Source: Crossaster papposus (Eukaryota; Echinodermata; Asteroidea; Velatida; Solasteridae). Taken from it: a stretch of DNA of 64,000 bases. This document shows, in pieces, positions 53,701-56,700 of the stretch; positions within the stretch are counted from its first letter, which is position 1, and the number at the start of each line of letters is the position of its first letter. The stretch spans positions 744,001 to 808,000 of the forward strand of contig JBAIAA010000318.1 of the NCBI GenBank assembly GCA_037893245.1, written 5' to 3'. Below the pieces are notes generated by a model that had not been told where the DNA came from, did no database searches, and saw only the letters and a list, made by a program, of their open reading frames with translations. A program made the position numbers and the translations under genes.

Positions 53701-56700
53701 CTGACATGTGAATGAATTTCCTCAGTTTGACGACAGAGGGGGTTGTCATACGAATCTGACCATCTGACATGTGAGGGTGACGCGGGAGCGTCACATCCAA
53801 CGGGTTCGCCCGGCTGGGAGTGGCAGCGCCGCGGCACCCTTACTTTGCCAGTGAACCGATTTTGCGTTAATTTTATTCTTCTTTTTTTCTTCTTCAGTCC
53901 GACTGGAATAACTCGCGATCGCTCCACGGAATCGAAAAGAACCCATATAACGAAAATGATCAGGAGATCAAGGGCATGAGTTATATTGGGACAAAATTTT
54001 GATTTTCGACTTCTCAGAGGGGGTTGTCATACGCATCTGACCATCTGACATGTGAATTTCCTCAGTTCGACGAAAACGGCACTAAAAGCATATGTGAATG
54101 AATGCATTCCTAAGTGAAACTCGGTGCAAGAATGTGTGATATTTCTTGCGTTTTTGTGAGTTTCGGGCGTTTTAGCATTTGCTAGTGTCAGTGCGCATGT
54201 ACTGCGCAATTGTGCGGCGTTGTTTGCAAGTGTGCGCTGCGCAAATGCCGCCAAAACGCTTGCGCACACAACCACAAATTTCAGCTCTGGTAATAATTTT
54301 CGCTGTCTGAATCGCTTCAAATTATCGGCAATTTCGGTCAGTTCTGTGTTTCTGTCTAACTTTCTTGCTTCTGCCACAATTTTGTTTCATTTCCTGCTGA
54401 AAATTGTCAAACTATTTCGCTTTTTTGCAGCAGTCACAGTGTGCCCTTTGTAGTGAAGCACAACGGCAACTTGACGCTGGGCAATATCATCACAATCGCA
54501 GACGTTCGCCGATGACAACGACGACGCCGACTCGCAGGAGGGGGGTGGGGGGAGGTTAAAAAAAGTAACAAAACACCCGAAATAACGAAGCTAAAACGTA
54601 TTTTGGCTTCAAAAGTGACCAATTTAGACAATTAAGACAGAAACAACGAAGTAGCAGCTGCTATTGACTAGTGCTATCTCCTCACAGGGTAGGAGCTAAT
54701 GGGTATACGGAGAACAATGTAATGGTGTACAGTACTATATAGTATATACATACTAGTAGCCCGTAGGTCTGTGGCAAGACGCAACACCGTAGGTCTGACG
54801 GCAAAGTAGGCTGATTGGTTTATTTAGAGTCGGGTAGGTTAGTGGCTCGACTAACTGTAACGGGTGGTTCTGTTCTGTGTGGGAACAACGTGTACCGAGG
54901 TGTCAACTTGCATCTATACTCAACAACCGTTTGCTGTTTGTTCGCACATCGGCAAACTTACATTGTGTTTTTTTGCAGGTTTCCTTCGCTCAAACAAAAC
55001 ACAAAACTAACAAAAATAATGGCGCGCAGTGCGGCCGACAAGCGACGGCCACCCAAGGCGTCGCCGCGTCGCCGACTGCGTCGCAAACCCTACGGGGCGC
55101 GGGAGAGTGAGCTGCCACTCGTCGACAGCAGCCAGTCGCAGTACACTAGCGACGCGCACGAGATACAAGCGCACATGCCCAAGTCGCCCTGCGGCGACAA
55201 CACCGGGCCGCAGGCGGCGCATCGCGCGCGGGCGCACTCGTGCTCGCGCGATAGGGCGCATAAGATCAATCGGCGTCGGCGCAGTCACTCCGCGCAGCCA
55301 CGCGACGACACGCGTCCGGCCCAGCACGTGCAGCTGCTCGATCTACACGCAGTTCATGCACATATGGCTGGACGCGCGTCGCGACCGCATGGCGCGCATT
55401 CCGCATCGAAAGCGACGCCCCGAGTTCCATGCGCCGGCGCCGCTCACCATCACCAAGCGAGAGAGTGAGCTGACACTCTGCAACAACAGCCCGCCGCAGT
55501 ACAAGGGCACCTCACTGCCGCACAAACAGAAGTGTGCCGGCAAGTGCAGCCAGCTGCCCTCCGAGTAGACTTGATCCAAGTCGGGATTATGTGGGAACAT
55601 TGCTCATGGTCATCCACACTGTGCGCCTCGCGTCACGTCCACGCTTATCAGTAGCGCGCCCTCATGCGCCACCCATGCTCATGTGTGGTTCAGAAATCCC
55701 GACTTGACGGATGTGCCACACGTTTGTACACAACCTATGGGCTCATCTACCGAAAACGGTAGCGGCCAATCAAATTGCAGAATTGTATAAATTAGCATAT
55801 ATCTGTAATAATATGAACTTTGACCCAGTTGTGTGACGGACATACGTGAACATTGTGATGTACAATGTACATACACATGTGCATAGTGTACATTATGTGT
55901 AAATGTACAAACGGTTTAATAGTCTTGCTATCGTGTACATTGTCCGGCCGTTAAGTTTGCACTATACCATACTCTAACTAAATAAACGAAGTATGGACGC
56001 AGTTATTTAATTTGAAAAAGGCATCTAGTGACAGTACTGCCTACCATTCCTCCATAGTCCGTTAGCGGTCTAGCGAGTCCGTACCGATTGGCGGACTTAT
56101 TTGGCATACATCGCGCATAACCATGTGATGCGTATGCAAATAATTTATGAATAACTACATATCACCGCGGGGGGTTTGATTGGCCGATCCGTCAAGTCGG
56201 ATTTACTGCACTGACATGACAAGTCAAAGGTAAAATGCTCTGAGAGCATAATAAAAGGGCCAACGGGTTTCCAGTTAAAGTAAAATGCTGTGCGAGCATT
56301 CCAGCTAAAGTAAAATGCTGTCTCAGCACTGCACTCGCGTCAAAAAGGAAGTGGACAAGAGAATGCCAACGAGTTTTACCTCTTACCCCCCAACAAGCGC
56401 AGACCGAGCGAAAGGTCAGCAGGTGTGGGCCACTAGTTCGGTGTGGGCGGGTCGAAACCGTTGCCCTCCCACCTCGCCCCCTCCTCCCATAGCAGCATGG
56501 ACTCACAATCGGGTAGTCTAAAGCACCGACTCAATGAGCCAATGAGAGAGAGACACACGCATTGGAGGGGAAAGCGCTGCACTCTCTGCGAGAGAGAGAA
56601 GGCCGCAACGCAAGAGAGTGGGAAGGCGATCACCGGCTATGTAACGCGGTCGGTGGTCACGTAGCTGAATAACTGGCACGAAATAGACGGCGCGTAAACA

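Noticed and set aside
54815..55468. 217-codon frame as one intact gene
   Set aside because: Its first 68 codons cross a likely 3' splice site and non-coding text, and its last part is in the wrong frame after about 55345. Only the middle looks coding, so it is reported as a broken segment.
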